NCBI RefSeq assembly: GCF_003864255.1
Contig: NZ_QWEZ01000002.1
Span: 496,001-560,000 of the forward strand
Direction: 5' to 3'
Source of the DNA: Aestuariirhabdus litorea
GTDB taxonomy: Bacteria > Pseudomonadota > Gammaproteobacteria > Pseudomonadales > Aestuariirhabdaceae
Length of the DNA: 64,000 nucleotides
Below the pieces are notes generated by a model. The model was not told the DNA's origin. It made no database searches and saw only the letters and a program-made list of their open reading frames with translations. Below are positions 8,081 to 16,753 of this stretch, piece after piece. Each line of letters starts with the position of its first letter. The first letter of the stretch is position 1. The position numbers and the translations under genes are program-made.

Positions 8081-8728
8081 TCAGTGGTGACCATCATGGG
8101 CATCACCCTGCATGGTATGTGGGGCGGAGAAACTGCCATGAAACGCTTGATGAATATAGGTCAGAACGCTCCATCGCTCCGCTTCGCTGAGCACTTCTTT
8201 GAAGGAGGGCATGGCTGAGTCAGCGGATGCAAAGGGCTCCACCAGGCCGCCTTCGGAGACGCGCCAGAACAGGTACTGGTCACCCTCACCGGGTGCGGTA
8301 TGAAAATGGTTGGTGAGGTCGGCAGGCGGATGTTTAAGGCTTTTTGCGAGGGGGCCGTTCCCCTTGCCGTCGAAGCCGTGGCACGACAGGCAATTATCGC
8401 GGTAGAGCACCATGCCCTGTTTCGCGATCGCAAAGCTACTCCACTGGCTGAACACTTTGTCACTGTATGCTGTCGGAGGCTCGACCCAGAAATCATGCAT
8501 ATGACCGCCCGCACCATGATCCATAGCTTCCATCGACATGGAGGATGAATCGACGTTGTCCAGCTTCATGCCATCCATGCTCATATCGTCCATGCTCAAG
8601 CCCTCCATCGAGAGTTCAGAAGAGACTTTATCGTCACCGTGACCACCGTGGTGATTACCGCTGGCTAAAGAGCCTGTGGAGGCCAGCAACAGAGTTGCCG
8701 CCAGCATTGTTAGAGAGTTAGAAATCAT
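8081..8728 (-). CDS. Periplasmic c-type cytochrome with methionine-rich metal-binding-like segment
   Basis: 215 residues, preceded by AGGAGG. The signal peptide (~1-23, ending LASG) is followed by a His/Met/Asp-rich stretch. After HHGGHGDDK comes a methionine-rich module of MS[MT]D/E-type units (LSMEG LSMDD MSMDG), then a cytochrome c domain with CLSCH near residue 115, likely axial Met in DSAMPSF, and a His-rich C-terminus (DAHDGHH). Met- and His-rich segments of this sort bind Cu(I)/Ag(I) and Cu(II) in known proteins. The same module appears in the CusB adaptor of this operon, and the two agree at both protein and DNA level (8567-8618 against 12658-12709). This ties the cytochrome to copper handling rather than general respiration. 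Confidence 0.87.
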   Translation of the reverse strand: MISNSLTMLAATLLLASTGSLASGNHHGGHGDDKVSSELSMEGLSMDDMSMDGMKLDNVDSSSMSMEAMDHGAGGHMHDFWVEPPTAYSDKVFSQWSSFAIAKQGMVLYRDNCLSCHGFDGKGNGPLAKSLKHPPADLTNHFHTAPGEGDQYLFWRVSEGGLVEPFASADSAMPSFKEVLSEAERWSVLTYIHQAFHGSFSAPHTMQGDAHDGHH

Positions 8729-8787
8729 TTTTCCTCCTGCTAGGAGGCCACGGATTGTGGTCCGTGGCCGGTTGATGGGTCGGTGGG

Positions 8788-9228
8788 TTACTGGTAGTTG
8801 ACGCCGCCGAAGTGCTTTTTGCCGTCGGCAGTCATAAACAGCACCATCAACTGGTGCTTACTACCGGGCTTGAGGTCATAGCCGGTGACGTACCAGTCAC
8901 CCACTTTCTGTAGGGGTTTGCTCTGGTCCTTGCCATCCGGGAACACCACCTTGGAGTTGGCGCGAATGTTTCCCAGCGATTTACCCTGGGATTCGACCTT
9001 GATCATCAGGTTGTGGCTGCCGCCATACTGCATTCCCTGGTTAGCGGCCATCACGTGGAAGCTGACGCTGTAGCCATCGATATCTCGTTTCTCCAGGAAC
9101 ATCTTGCTGGCACTGCTGCCATGGCCCATAGCGGCGTGGCCGTTGTCCTGCGCGGCATTTGCATAAATTGGGCTGGTCAGTGCCAGGGTAGTCAGGCTGG
9201 TAGCCAGGAACAGTTGGGTGAGTTTCAT
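8788..9228 (-). CDS. Small secreted protein of the copper operon, function unknown
   Basis: 146 residues from ATG 9228, which has AAGGAG seven bases upstream; the frame extends further to 9297 without support. A clear signal peptide (~1-24, ending YANA) is followed by NGHAAMGHG and a beta-rich domain (SVSFHVMAANQGMQYGGSH, HNLMIKVESQGKSLG, LKPGSKHQLMVLFMTADG). The build resembles YtkA/FixH-like periplasmic domains found beside metal efflux systems, but I am not certain of the family. His and Met residues in the mature N-terminus would suit a copper ligand. It lies between cusA and the first cytochrome gene with short gaps on both sides. Confidence 0.75.
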   Translation of the reverse strand: MKLTQLFLATSLTTLALTSPIYANAAQDNGHAAMGHGSSASKMFLEKRDIDGYSVSFHVMAANQGMQYGGSHNLMIKVESQGKSLGNIRANSKVVFPDGKDQSKPLQKVGDWYVTGYDLKPGSKHQLMVLFMTADGKKHFGGVNYQ

Positions 9229-9293
9229 TTTGATCTCCTTGGGAGTAAGAGGGAGTAAGCCTCCCGTCTGTTTAGCGAGTTGGAAAGTACGTT

Positions 9294-12200
9294 TCATGGC
9301 GTTGTGTCGGTGTGGCCTTCAGCCGCCTCCTGAATGGGGTCGTGGGCCTTACGGCGGCGCTCTTTCAGTTGCAGCACCAGTCCATAGATCACCGGTAGTA
9401 CGACCAGGCAGAGCAGGGTGACGCTGATCATGCCGCCGATCATGGGGGCAGCGATGCGCTGCATCACGCCTGAGCCTGAGCCTGAGCTCCACATAATGGG
9501 CAGCAAGCCGGCGATTACGGTGACGGAGGTCATGGCGATGGGGCGTACCCGCTCCGACGTGCCCTCCAGCACAGCACGGCGCAGCTCGCCGCTGGTAAGG
9601 CGGGCACCTGTAGCGCCCTTGCTACGACGCTTCGCTGCCACAGCCTGGTCAATAAAGGTGAGTACCAGCACGCCAATTTCCGCGGCTACCCCTGCCAGGG
9701 CAATAAAGCCGACTGCGACAGCGACCGACAGGTTGAAACCGAGCCAGTGCACCAGCCAGATTCCCCCCACCAGGCCGAAGGGGATCGACAGCATTACCAC
9801 CAGAGGTGCACTGATATTGCGGAAGTTGAGGTAGAGCAGCAGGAAGATAATCATCAGGGTGGCCGGGATGACGATCTTGAGACGCTCGGCGGCTCGCTCC
9901 ATATATTCATACTGGCCCGACCAGCTGATGGTATAACCGGGCGGCACGGTCACCTGCTCGGATACCGCTTTTTTGGCCTCACGTACATAGCCGCCAATGT
10001 CAGAGACGTAGATATCCACATAGATCCAAGAGGAGAGACGAGCATCCTCGCTCTTGATGCCAGGCGGCCCCCGGCGTAGCTCCAGCTCGGCCAGCTGCGT
10101 CAATGGAATCTGGGCACCACCTGGGGTGGGGACCAGCACCCGTTTGAGCGAGTCAATATCGTCACGTAACTCACGCGGGTAGCGGATATTAACCGGATAG
10201 CGCTCGAGCCCTTCCACCGTACGCGTCACATTCATGCCACCGATGGCGGTCTGAATCACCTCCTGTACCTCCCCGGTGGTGAGTCCATAACGCGCCGCTT
10301 CTGTACGGTTTATGGTGAAGTCCAGGTAATAGCCACCCACGGCACGGTCGCCAAAGGCGGTCAGGGTGCCAGATACCCCACGAACCACCTGTTCGATCTC
10401 CAGTACCATCTCCTCCAGTTTGGCGAGGCTGGGGCCGCTGACCTTGATCCCCACTGGGGTTTTGATACCGGTCGAGAGCATATCGATACGGGTTTTGATG
10501 GGCATGGTCCAGGCGTTGGCAAGCCCCGGGAACTTGATGGCCTGGTCCATCTCGTTCATCAGCTCCTGGGTCGTCTTGTCGGGGTCAGGCCACAGCTCCT
10601 TGGGTTTGAGCTTGATGGTGGTTTCCAGCATGCTCAGTGGCGCGGGGTCCGTGGCGGTATCGGCTCTACCCGCTTTGCCGAAGACCCGTTCCACCTCAGG
10701 GAAGCTGGCGAGGATCTTGTCGGTTTGTTGGAGCAGCTCCTTGACCTTGGTGATGGAGACCCCGGGGTAGGTGGTGGGCATATACAAGATATCCCCCTCA
10801 TCCAGTGGAGGCATAAATTCGGTACCCAGTTTGCTGATGGGATAAGCGGTAACCACAACCACCAGGCTCGCCAACACGATCGTGATCCAGCGCCAGCGGA
10901 TGGCGGCACCCAGCAGGGGAGCATGCAGCCAGTGCAAAACACGGTTTACCGGATTGCGGGATTCGGGCAGGATTTTTCCGCGGATCAGGTATCCCATCAA
11001 AACAGGAATCAGGGTGACCGATAGAATAGCAGCCGCGGCCATGGCGTAGGTTTTGGTGAATGCCAGCGGGCCGAACATCCGGCCCTCCTGTGCCTGCAGG
11101 GTAAACACCGGCAGGAAGGAGACGGTAATGATCAGCAATGAGAAGAACAGGGCGGGCCCTACCTCCCGGGCCGAATCGGCAATGGTCATCCAGCGCTCGT
11201 TGTCGGTGAGCTCTCGCTGCAAGCGATCATGGGCCTGTTCGAGGTGCTTGTGGGCATTCTCGATCATGACGATGGCCCCATCGACCATGGCCCCTATGGC
11301 GATCGCGATTCCCCCTAACGACATGATGTTGGCGTTGATCCCCTGCCACTGCATCACCATAAACGCCATCAGGATACCGATGGGCAAGGTGATGATAGCC
11401 ACCAGTGCCGAACGCACATGCAGCAGGAAGAGGATGCAGACGATGGAGACCACGATGGACTCTTCAATCAACTTGAAGCTGAGGTTATCGACGGCGCGCT
11501 GGATCAGGTCACCGCGATCGTAGACCGGAATGATCTCGACCCCTTCGGGGAGACCGGGCTTGAGTTGCTCGAGTTTCTCCTTGACCGCTTTGATGGTGGC
11601 CTGTGCATTTTCGCCGTAGCGCATGACGATGATGCCGCCAACGGTTTCTCCCTCGCCATCCAGTTCAGCAACGCCTCGCCGTAGCTCGGGTCCCAGTTGC
11701 ACATGGGCAATATCTTTCAGCCGCAGGGGTGTTCCCTCCGGCGTACTGCCAAGCGGAATCTCTTCCAAGTCGGAGAGGGTACGAATATAGCCCAGGCCAC
11801 GCACCATGTACTCGGTTTCGGCCATCTCCACCAGGCGCCCACCGACGTCGTTGTTGGAGCGCTTGATGGCGGCTTTTACCCGCGATAGCGGGACTTTATA
11901 ACGCGCCATCAGGTGCGGGTCGACCTCCACCTGATACTGCTTTATGTGGCCTCCAATGCTGGCCACCTCCGATACACCGGGCACGGTTTGCAACTGGTAA
12001 CGCAGGTACCAGTCCTGAATCGAGCGCAGCTCAGACAGGTCGTGACGGCCACTGCGATCGACCAGCGCGTACTCGTAGACCCAGCCGACGCCAGTGGCGT
12101 CCGGTCCGAGCACGGGCTGGACGGTGTCGGGCAGGCGGCTGGCAGCGTAGTTGAGCTGCTCAAGCACCCGCGAGCGGGCCCAGTACATGTCGGTACCGTC

Positions 12201-12494
12201 TTCGAAGATGATGTACACAAAGGAGTAACCAAAAAAGGAGTAACCCCGTACCACTTTGGCATAGGGAACCCCTAGCATGGCTGTGGTAAGGGGGTAGGTG
12301 ACCTGGTCCTCCACCACCTGTGGTGCCTGCCCCGGGAACTCAGTAAATACGATAACCTGCACATCCGAAAGATCTGGGATGGCGTCGAGGGGGGTCTTCT
12401 TGACCGCCCAGATCCCGGCGGCGATCAGCAGCGCAGTGGCGATCAACACCAGAAAGCGGTTGCGCAGTGAGCCGTTGATAACACCATTAATCAT
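9294..12494 (-). CDS. cusA: Heavy-metal efflux RND pump, inner-membrane subunit (CusA/CzcA family)
   Basis: 1066 residues, the usual length for the family. It has the twelve-helix RND plan with two large periplasmic loops. Recognisable parts are the N-terminus (ALLIAAGIWAVKKTPLDAIPDL), the motif DGAIVMIENAHKHLE in the fourth-helix region that is conserved in metal RND pumps, the central MPPLDEGDILYMPTTYPG segment, and the C-terminal MTSVTVIAGLLPIMWSSG. Methionines lie in the periplasmic cleft region, as in Cu(I)/Ag(I) exporters, and the neighbours support copper/silver over zinc/cobalt. The pump uses the proton gradient to export metal through CusB and CusC. Its ATG overlaps the cusB stop by eight bases. 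Confidence 0.95.
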   Translation of the reverse strand: MINGVINGSLRNRFLVLIATALLIAAGIWAVKKTPLDAIPDLSDVQVIVFTEFPGQAPQVVEDQVTYPLTTAMLGVPYAKVVRGYSFFGYSFVYIIFEDGTDMYWARSRVLEQLNYAASRLPDTVQPVLGPDATGVGWVYEYALVDRSGRHDLSELRSIQDWYLRYQLQTVPGVSEVASIGGHIKQYQVEVDPHLMARYKVPLSRVKAAIKRSNNDVGGRLVEMAETEYMVRGLGYIRTLSDLEEIPLGSTPEGTPLRLKDIAHVQLGPELRRGVAELDGEGETVGGIIVMRYGENAQATIKAVKEKLEQLKPGLPEGVEIIPVYDRGDLIQRAVDNLSFKLIEESIVVSIVCILFLLHVRSALVAIITLPIGILMAFMVMQWQGINANIMSLGGIAIAIGAMVDGAIVMIENAHKHLEQAHDRLQRELTDNERWMTIADSAREVGPALFFSLLIITVSFLPVFTLQAQEGRMFGPLAFTKTYAMAAAAILSVTLIPVLMGYLIRGKILPESRNPVNRVLHWLHAPLLGAAIRWRWITIVLASLVVVVTAYPISKLGTEFMPPLDEGDILYMPTTYPGVSITKVKELLQQTDKILASFPEVERVFGKAGRADTATDPAPLSMLETTIKLKPKELWPDPDKTTQELMNEMDQAIKFPGLANAWTMPIKTRIDMLSTGIKTPVGIKVSGPSLAKLEEMVLEIEQVVRGVSGTLTAFGDRAVGGYYLDFTINRTEAARYGLTTGEVQEVIQTAIGGMNVTRTVEGLERYPVNIRYPRELRDDIDSLKRVLVPTPGGAQIPLTQLAELELRRGPPGIKSEDARLSSWIYVDIYVSDIGGYVREAKKAVSEQVTVPPGYTISWSGQYEYMERAAERLKIVIPATLMIIFLLLYLNFRNISAPLVVMLSIPFGLVGGIWLVHWLGFNLSVAVAVGFIALAGVAAEIGVLVLTFIDQAVAAKRRSKGATGARLTSGELRRAVLEGTSERVRPIAMTSVTVIAGLLPIMWSSGSGSGVMQRIAAPMIGGMISVTLLCLVVLPVIYGLVLQLKERRRKAHDPIQEAAEGHTDTTP

Positions 12495-14145
12495 GTTGCA
12501 TCACTCCGGCATCTTTCGTTGCATCAGGCTCCATGCTCATGCCTTCCATGCTCATGTCGTCGGTACTCATGCCTTCCATGCTCATGTCGTCGGTACTCAT
12601 GCCTTCCGTGCTCATACCGTCCATGCTCATGTCGTCGGTACTCATGCCTTCCATGCTCATACCGTCCATGCTCATGTCGTCCATCGACAGCCCACCCATG
12701 GAGAGTTCATCCGAGGAGGTGGCCTCCTCCGGAGTCGATGCACCCACATTTTTCGAAGCCTCCATCATCTTGGCCGTTGCTTCGCGCAGTTTGGACTCGG
12801 AATCGATCAGGAACAGCGCGGAGCTGACCACGGTCTCACCGGCTTTAAGCCCGGAGGTGATCTCAACCCAGCCATCGCTGCTGTAGCCCAGCTCAACCTG
12901 ACGGGGTTCGAACTTGCCTTCGCCGCGCACTACAAATACCTGCTCCCGGGAGCCGGAGCGGACAATGGCATTACTCGGCACGACCAGGGCTTGCTTACGG
13001 GTGCTGGCGCCAATCGTGACACTGGCAAACATATCGGGCTTGAGCAGCCCCTGGGGGTTATCGAACTCCAGCCGTACCTTTACGGTTCGAGTCGATGCTT
13101 CAGCGTAGGGGTAGATATAGGCGACGGTACCGGTGAAGCTATGATTGCCCAAGCCGGTGATCTCCATGGATCCTGAATCCCCGACCGAAATCCAGGGCAG
13201 TTCATACTCGTACACATCGGCCAGTAGCCACACCTTGCTCAGGTCGGCGAGCATATACATTTCTGTGCTGGGTTTGATGTACTGGCCTTCCCGGGCACCG
13301 ATGTCCAGAACCACTCCATCGAACGGAGATTCGATCGCTACTGCACGCTGTACCTGACGGCTCTGGCGCAGTTTGGCAATCTCATGGGGTGGCATATCCA
13401 GCAAGCGAAGGCGCTGTTCGGAGCTCGAGACCATCTCTTCGGCACCGCGGCGGATATCCTCAAAGGGGCTGTCCGCCAGAGCGTTCAGGTTATCCAGTGC
13501 CAGCAGGTACTCCTGTTGGCTAGTGACCAACTGGGGAGAGTATAGGCTAAGTAGGTCATCACCTTTGCGAACGGCGTTTCCGATGCGGGAGACCCACTGT
13601 TTCTCGACCCAGCCTTCGGTGCGTGGGTGCAGCCGCGACATGCGACTCTCATCGACGGTGATGCGACCACTGGCGCGGACGCTGCGCACCAGATCTCTCT
13701 GCTCTACTTTAACGGTGCGAACGCCGATATTCTGTACCATGACCGGGTCGATCTTGACGGTGCCGGTGGGCTCATCGTTACCCCCCTCTTCATCGGCAAA
13801 AACCGGGATGTAATCCATGCCCATCTCATCCTGCGCCGGAACCGGTGAGGTAATGGCCGGGTTCATTGGATTACGATAAAAAAGCGGTTTTCTGTCGGCG
13901 GCGGGCTTTTCCGGATACACCGGGATGTAGTCCATGCCCATCTCATCCTTGGCGGGAACCGGGGAGGTAATGGCCGGATTCATTGGGTTGCGATAGAACA
14001 GCGGGCGCGGGCTATTGTCCGCGCTATCGTGCCCAGCCGTACCGGTCGCCGGTGGCACCAGCAGGTGCTGAAACTGGGCAGCCCCAATGCCGATACCCAC
14101 GCCAATCGCGAGCGCTATGCTTGCACCAAAAAGAGCCTTATTCAT
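12487..14145 (-). CDS. cusB: CusB-type periplasmic adaptor with duplicated metal-binding domain and Met-rich tail
   Basis: 552 residues, longer than E. coli CusB (~407). After an N-terminal membrane/signal segment come two copies of a small heavy-metal-binding domain (FYRNPMNP ... DEMGMDYIPV), 39 codons apart. The membrane-fusion core follows, with a barrel-sandwich hybrid (SPFDGVVLDIGAREGQYI), helical hairpin and beta-barrel (GSREQVFVVRG). The C-terminus (from ~ residue 480) is twelve five-residue units of the form MS[MT][DE][DG], ending MQHD. Methionine clusters of this kind bind Cu(I)/Ag(I). The protein links CusA to CusC and in E. coli also takes metal from the chaperone CusF. No cusF gene is seen here, and the extra Met-rich parts may substitute for it (inference). 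Confidence 0.95.
   Translation of the reverse strand: MNKALFGASIALAIGVGIGIGAAQFQHLLVPPATGTAGHDSADNSPRPLFYRNPMNPAITSPVPAKDEMGMDYIPVYPEKPAADRKPLFYRNPMNPAITSPVPAQDEMGMDYIPVFADEEGGNDEPTGTVKIDPVMVQNIGVRTVKVEQRDLVRSVRASGRITVDESRMSRLHPRTEGWVEKQWVSRIGNAVRKGDDLLSLYSPQLVTSQQEYLLALDNLNALADSPFEDIRRGAEEMVSSSEQRLRLLDMPPHEIAKLRQSRQVQRAVAIESPFDGVVLDIGAREGQYIKPSTEMYMLADLSKVWLLADVYEYELPWISVGDSGSMEITGLGNHSFTGTVAYIYPYAEASTRTVKVRLEFDNPQGLLKPDMFASVTIGASTRKQALVVPSNAIVRSGSREQVFVVRGEGKFEPRQVELGYSSDGWVEITSGLKAGETVVSSALFLIDSESKLREATAKMMEASKNVGASTPEEATSSDELSMGGLSMDDMSMDGMSMEGMSTDDMSMDGMSTEGMSTDDMSMEGMSTDDMSMEGMSMEPDATKDAGVMQHD
12526..12705 (-). repeat. Twelve tandem 15-bp units encoding the Met-rich tail of CusB
   Basis: The unit encodes M-S-[M/T]-[D/E]-[D/G], starting LSMGG, LSMDD, MSMDG, MSMEG and ending MSMEG, MSMEP. 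Neighbouring units differ at only a few bases, so the array can change length by slippage or recombination without shifting the frame. A shorter degenerate version lies in the cytochrome gene around 8545-8618. Confidence 0.9.
13804..14004 (-). repeat. Tandem duplication of an 84-bp metal-binding-domain segment in cusB
   Basis: Bases 13804-13887 and 13921-14004 align without gaps and differ at roughly a dozen positions by eye. Each copy encodes a segment running from FYRNPMNP to MGMDYIPV. The offset is 117 bases, or 39 codons. Both copies keep the methionines and the aspartate/glutamate pair, so both are probably functional. Confidence 0.85.
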
Positions 14146-15439
14146 GGGGGCGTTCTCCGTTTTCGGGGATTAGTTGAGAGGCTCCGCCGGTGGCGGCATA
14201 GAGAGTTGCCAGCGCCTGCTGGCCTTCGCTAAGGGTTTTCCAATACTGCACCTGCACACGGTTTGCCATCAGTTGGGCCTGAATCAGGGCAGAGAAATCC
14301 ACCTTGTTCACCTGATATCCGGAGAGCATCGAGGCCACCGTTTGCTGGGACTGGGGGATGATCCCTCTGAGCAGCAGTAGCTGCTGCTCCTGCGCCCGCT
14401 GGTAGTCGGACGCGGCTTGAACTACCTCGGAACGGGTGTTGAGCTGGGTGACATAGAGCGCTTCCTGCCGGCTGATCAGCTCCTGGCCTCGCTGGCTGAT
14501 CGCCTTGTGCTGTTTGGAGCCGGCGTAGATCGGTAGCTTGATACCGATGTTAAAGGATAAAAAATCGGCCCGGTCAGCCCCGTTGGGGGCGTCCTGTCGA
14601 TAACCGTAGGCACCCCCCAGGCTGATATCGGGTCTTAAAGCGACTTCGGCTTGGGCCCGACGATCAGCAGCGGCCTCAACCAGCTTTTGCTGTTGGCGAA
14701 TGGCCGGACGTTGCTCAAGAGCCGTCTCAATGAGCTGAGAGAGGGGAGGGAGGGCGACCGTGACCGGCTGTTGGTCAAGATCCACGCCAATGGTGGCTTC
14801 CGCAGCCTGGGCAAGCAGGGCATTCAGTTGAGCCGAGAGGATTCGTCGCTGGTTTTGCAGTGACAGTTGCAGGGAGAGCTGGTTGGAGAGCTCCAGTTGC
14901 GCTTGCAAGGTGTCCTGTTGCAGCCCCTGCCCAACCCGGTAACGGCTCTGGGCAATACGGTTGAACTCGCGCAACCGCAGCAAGTTTTCATCGGTGACCG
15001 CGAGTGAGCGCTCAACAAAATAAAGTCCCCACCAGGTGCGGCTAACGTCGCGCCGCAGCATGTTTCGAGCCTCGTCGAGCTCTGCAGCCGTTGCTCTCGC
15101 TTGGTGCTGGGCTGCGGACGAAGCGAGCTCACGGGCTTTCAGCCAGGGGAGCGCCTGGCTAAAAGAGACCTGCATCTGCGTCATGGGCTCCTGGTCGAGG
15201 TCAAAGGTATCGGTCGGGACATTCAGCATACCCAGCGTGAGGGTGGGGTCTGGCAGTGCGCCAACCTGGTCGGGCACCTCAAGCGCGGCCCGATAGCGGG
15301 CCTCTATCTCGCTCAGTCTGGGGCTCATTTCCAGTGCGCGTTGTAGCGCCTGATCGAGGGTCAAGTCCTGGGCGTAGGCTGGGGAGAGGGAGGATCCCAA
15401 AAGCCCTAGCGCCAGCACCAGGCGGGGTAATACTCGCAT
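14138..15439 (-). CDS. cusC: TolC-family outer-membrane channel of the Cus system
   Basis: 433 residues with a signal peptide (~1-23, ending AYAQ). Two repeats of the outer-membrane efflux protein family are visible, the first with MSPRLSEIEARYRAALE and AARATAAELDEARN-type coiled-coil helices, the second with ALEQRPAIRQQQKLVEAAADRRAQAE and LSGYQVNKVDFSALIQAQ. It would form the trimeric outer-membrane duct for metal export. The stop codon overlaps the cusB start by eight bases, and cusC-cusB-cusA is the usual order of such operons. Confidence 0.92.
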   Translation of the reverse strand: MRVLPRLVLALGLLGSSLSPAYAQDLTLDQALQRALEMSPRLSEIEARYRAALEVPDQVGALPDPTLTLGMLNVPTDTFDLDQEPMTQMQVSFSQALPWLKARELASSAAQHQARATAAELDEARNMLRRDVSRTWWGLYFVERSLAVTDENLLRLREFNRIAQSRYRVGQGLQQDTLQAQLELSNQLSLQLSLQNQRRILSAQLNALLAQAAEATIGVDLDQQPVTVALPPLSQLIETALEQRPAIRQQQKLVEAAADRRAQAEVALRPDISLGGAYGYRQDAPNGADRADFLSFNIGIKLPIYAGSKQHKAISQRGQELISRQEALYVTQLNTRSEVVQAASDYQRAQEQQLLLLRGIIPQSQQTVASMLSGYQVNKVDFSALIQAQLMANRVQVQYWKTLSEGQQALATLYAATGGASQLIPENGERPHE

Positions 15440-15569
15440 TGATACACTCCGTTATGGGCAGAGAGATTCTTAGCTGGGGTGTAGGCGCAGCATCGCATCT
15501 GCCGGGGTCAACATTCAGTTGTTGAGAAAGGCCAGGGTTACCAGCGAAACAGCTGGTGGCACTGGGAAC

Positions 15570-16022
15570 CTATAAGCGCAGGACGCAGAGGGTGTAGAAC
15601 AGGGGGGGAGGAGAAAAATCGGCGCTGGCGGGGAGCGGCTGGTTAATGCAGCTGGAGGACCCTATTTTTGCAGCCGGGTTGATAGCGGCCACATAAAGAG
15701 GGGAGTCGCCGTCATCGAACTTGGTGAGTTTATTAAGCTTTGTGTTGCTGGCGGAGAGGCTGTTGGGGCAGTGGTTGTCCCAGCACTGCTCTTCAATTCC
15801 TGAATCCGGGCTAGCTTCCTTTAACTGCAGGCAATGCCCCTGGTGGGACTCATCCGGCAGAGCCACGGTGGTGGTTATCGCTATCTGGCTTTCGCTATTC
15901 TGGGCATGGGGCAGCGCCATGGCTGCCGAGCAGTTGCCAACAAACACAAGCAACGCCAACATCAGGCCGAGCAGGCGGCGGCCTTGAGCTGATGTTTTCA
16001 TCACTGTGTGCAGATAAAACAT
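15570..16022 (-). CDS. Small secreted Cys/His-containing protein at the head of the copper operon
   Basis: 150 residues; the true start may be the ATG at 16001, giving a signal peptide MKTSAQGRRLLGLMLALL. The mature part has spaced His and Cys residues (SHQGHCLQLKEA, EEQCWDNHCPNS, SSSCINQPL) and little other recognisable pattern. Similar small proteins of unknown function are common at the start of copper-resistance operons, and metal binding by the HxxHC and CxxxxC groups is plausible but unproven. It is separated from cusC by 130 bases and preceded by a good sigma-70-like promoter. Confidence 0.65.
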   Translation of the reverse strand: MFYLHTVMKTSAQGRRLLGLMLALLVFVGNCSAAMALPHAQNSESQIAITTTVALPDESHQGHCLQLKEASPDSGIEEQCWDNHCPNSLSASNTKLNKLTKFDDGDSPLYVAAINPAAKIGSSSCINQPLPASADFSPPPLFYTLCVLRL

Positions 16023-16052
16023 AAAATGTAATCATTCCTTGAGTACGGCGAT

Positions 16053-16080
16053 TCTATACGCAGTCTGACGCGGCTATCAA
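16053..16080 (-). promoter_or_regulatory. Probable sigma-70 promoter of the copper operon
   Basis: On the minus strand, TTGATA (16080-16075), a 16-base spacer and TATAGA (16058-16053) stand about 30 bases before the first ATG. Farther upstream, 16120-16140 holds an imperfect dyad (ACCCT...AGGGT around the palindrome CGGTACCG), which could bind a regulator. No copper regulator gene (cueR or cusRS) is in the window. Confidence 0.5.
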
Positions 16081-16218
16081 CAACCTAATGAGTCAGCATG
16101 AAAGTATATTGGTGGTTGGACCCTTCCGGTACCGCAGGGTTCAGTTTCTCAAGCGCAGTATTTTGGGCGCCATAATGGTAGTCTGAGATCTTATTGTTCC
16201 TCAGACAGCTAGCCGCTT

Positions 16219-16695
16219 ATGACCCACTCCCCCCTTGACCACTACCGCAAAGCCTGGGTGTTCCGCCACCGCGAGATGCCTGTGCAGGAAGCGGAGCTGC
16301 AGCAGATAACCCCCTTGGGGGAGGCCCGCAGCCTGCAGCTGTGGCAACAGCATGTGAGCCGCCAGAGCCAGCACCCGGAGCAGTTTGGTGGCGACGACTG
16401 GGCCGCTGCTGCCCAGACCTGGCAAGAGGAGGGGCAGTGGCAGGAGCGTTGGGAAAGCGATCAGGCTGATTTGCCAGAGGAGCTGCTGGAGGCCCTCGAC
16501 TGGGCAGACAATACGGTGGTCTATTTCTGCTACCACAGCCGTGATGTGATCGAGACCAACTGGGGGGTCTTCAGGCGCCACTGGAAAAACTTCCTCTTCT
16601 TCGACGAGGGACCGCTGCTGCTGGGCAAGCGCCGAGCGCAGGTAGTGCAGTTTCACGAGGATGGCCGTTACAGCCTGGGAGTGCGGCCGCAGTAG
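16219..16695 (+). CDS. DUF2947 family protein
   Basis: 158 residues, cytoplasmic, with no signal or membrane segment. The pattern (YRKAWVFRHREMPV, LDWADNTVVYFCYHSRDVIE, NWGVFRRHWKNFLFFDEGP, QVVQFHEDGRY) matches from memory a gammaproteobacterial family of unknown function, DUF2947. It is rich in Trp and Glu/Gln. It stands alone between the divergent copper operon and an acyl-CoA synthetase gene that starts 58 bases later. Those two may share a promoter, but a link in function is not evident. Confidence 0.8.
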   Translation: MTHSPLDHYRKAWVFRHREMPVQEAELQQITPLGEARSLQLWQQHVSRQSQHPEQFGGDDWAAAAQTWQEEGQWQERWESDQADLPEELLEALDWADNTVVYFCYHSRDVIETNWGVFRRHWKNFLFFDEGPLLLGKRRAQVVQFHEDGRYSLGVRPQ

Positions 16696-16753
16696 CCTTT
16701 GCCTGCCCATCTGGGGCACCATGGGTTGATCGATATGCTGACGAGGGAACCCT

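Noticed and set aside
12298-13176. Plus-strand frame with HAHVVGTH-type repeats
   Set aside because: It is the antisense reading of the CusB Met-rich repeats, so the repeats are explained by the real gene.
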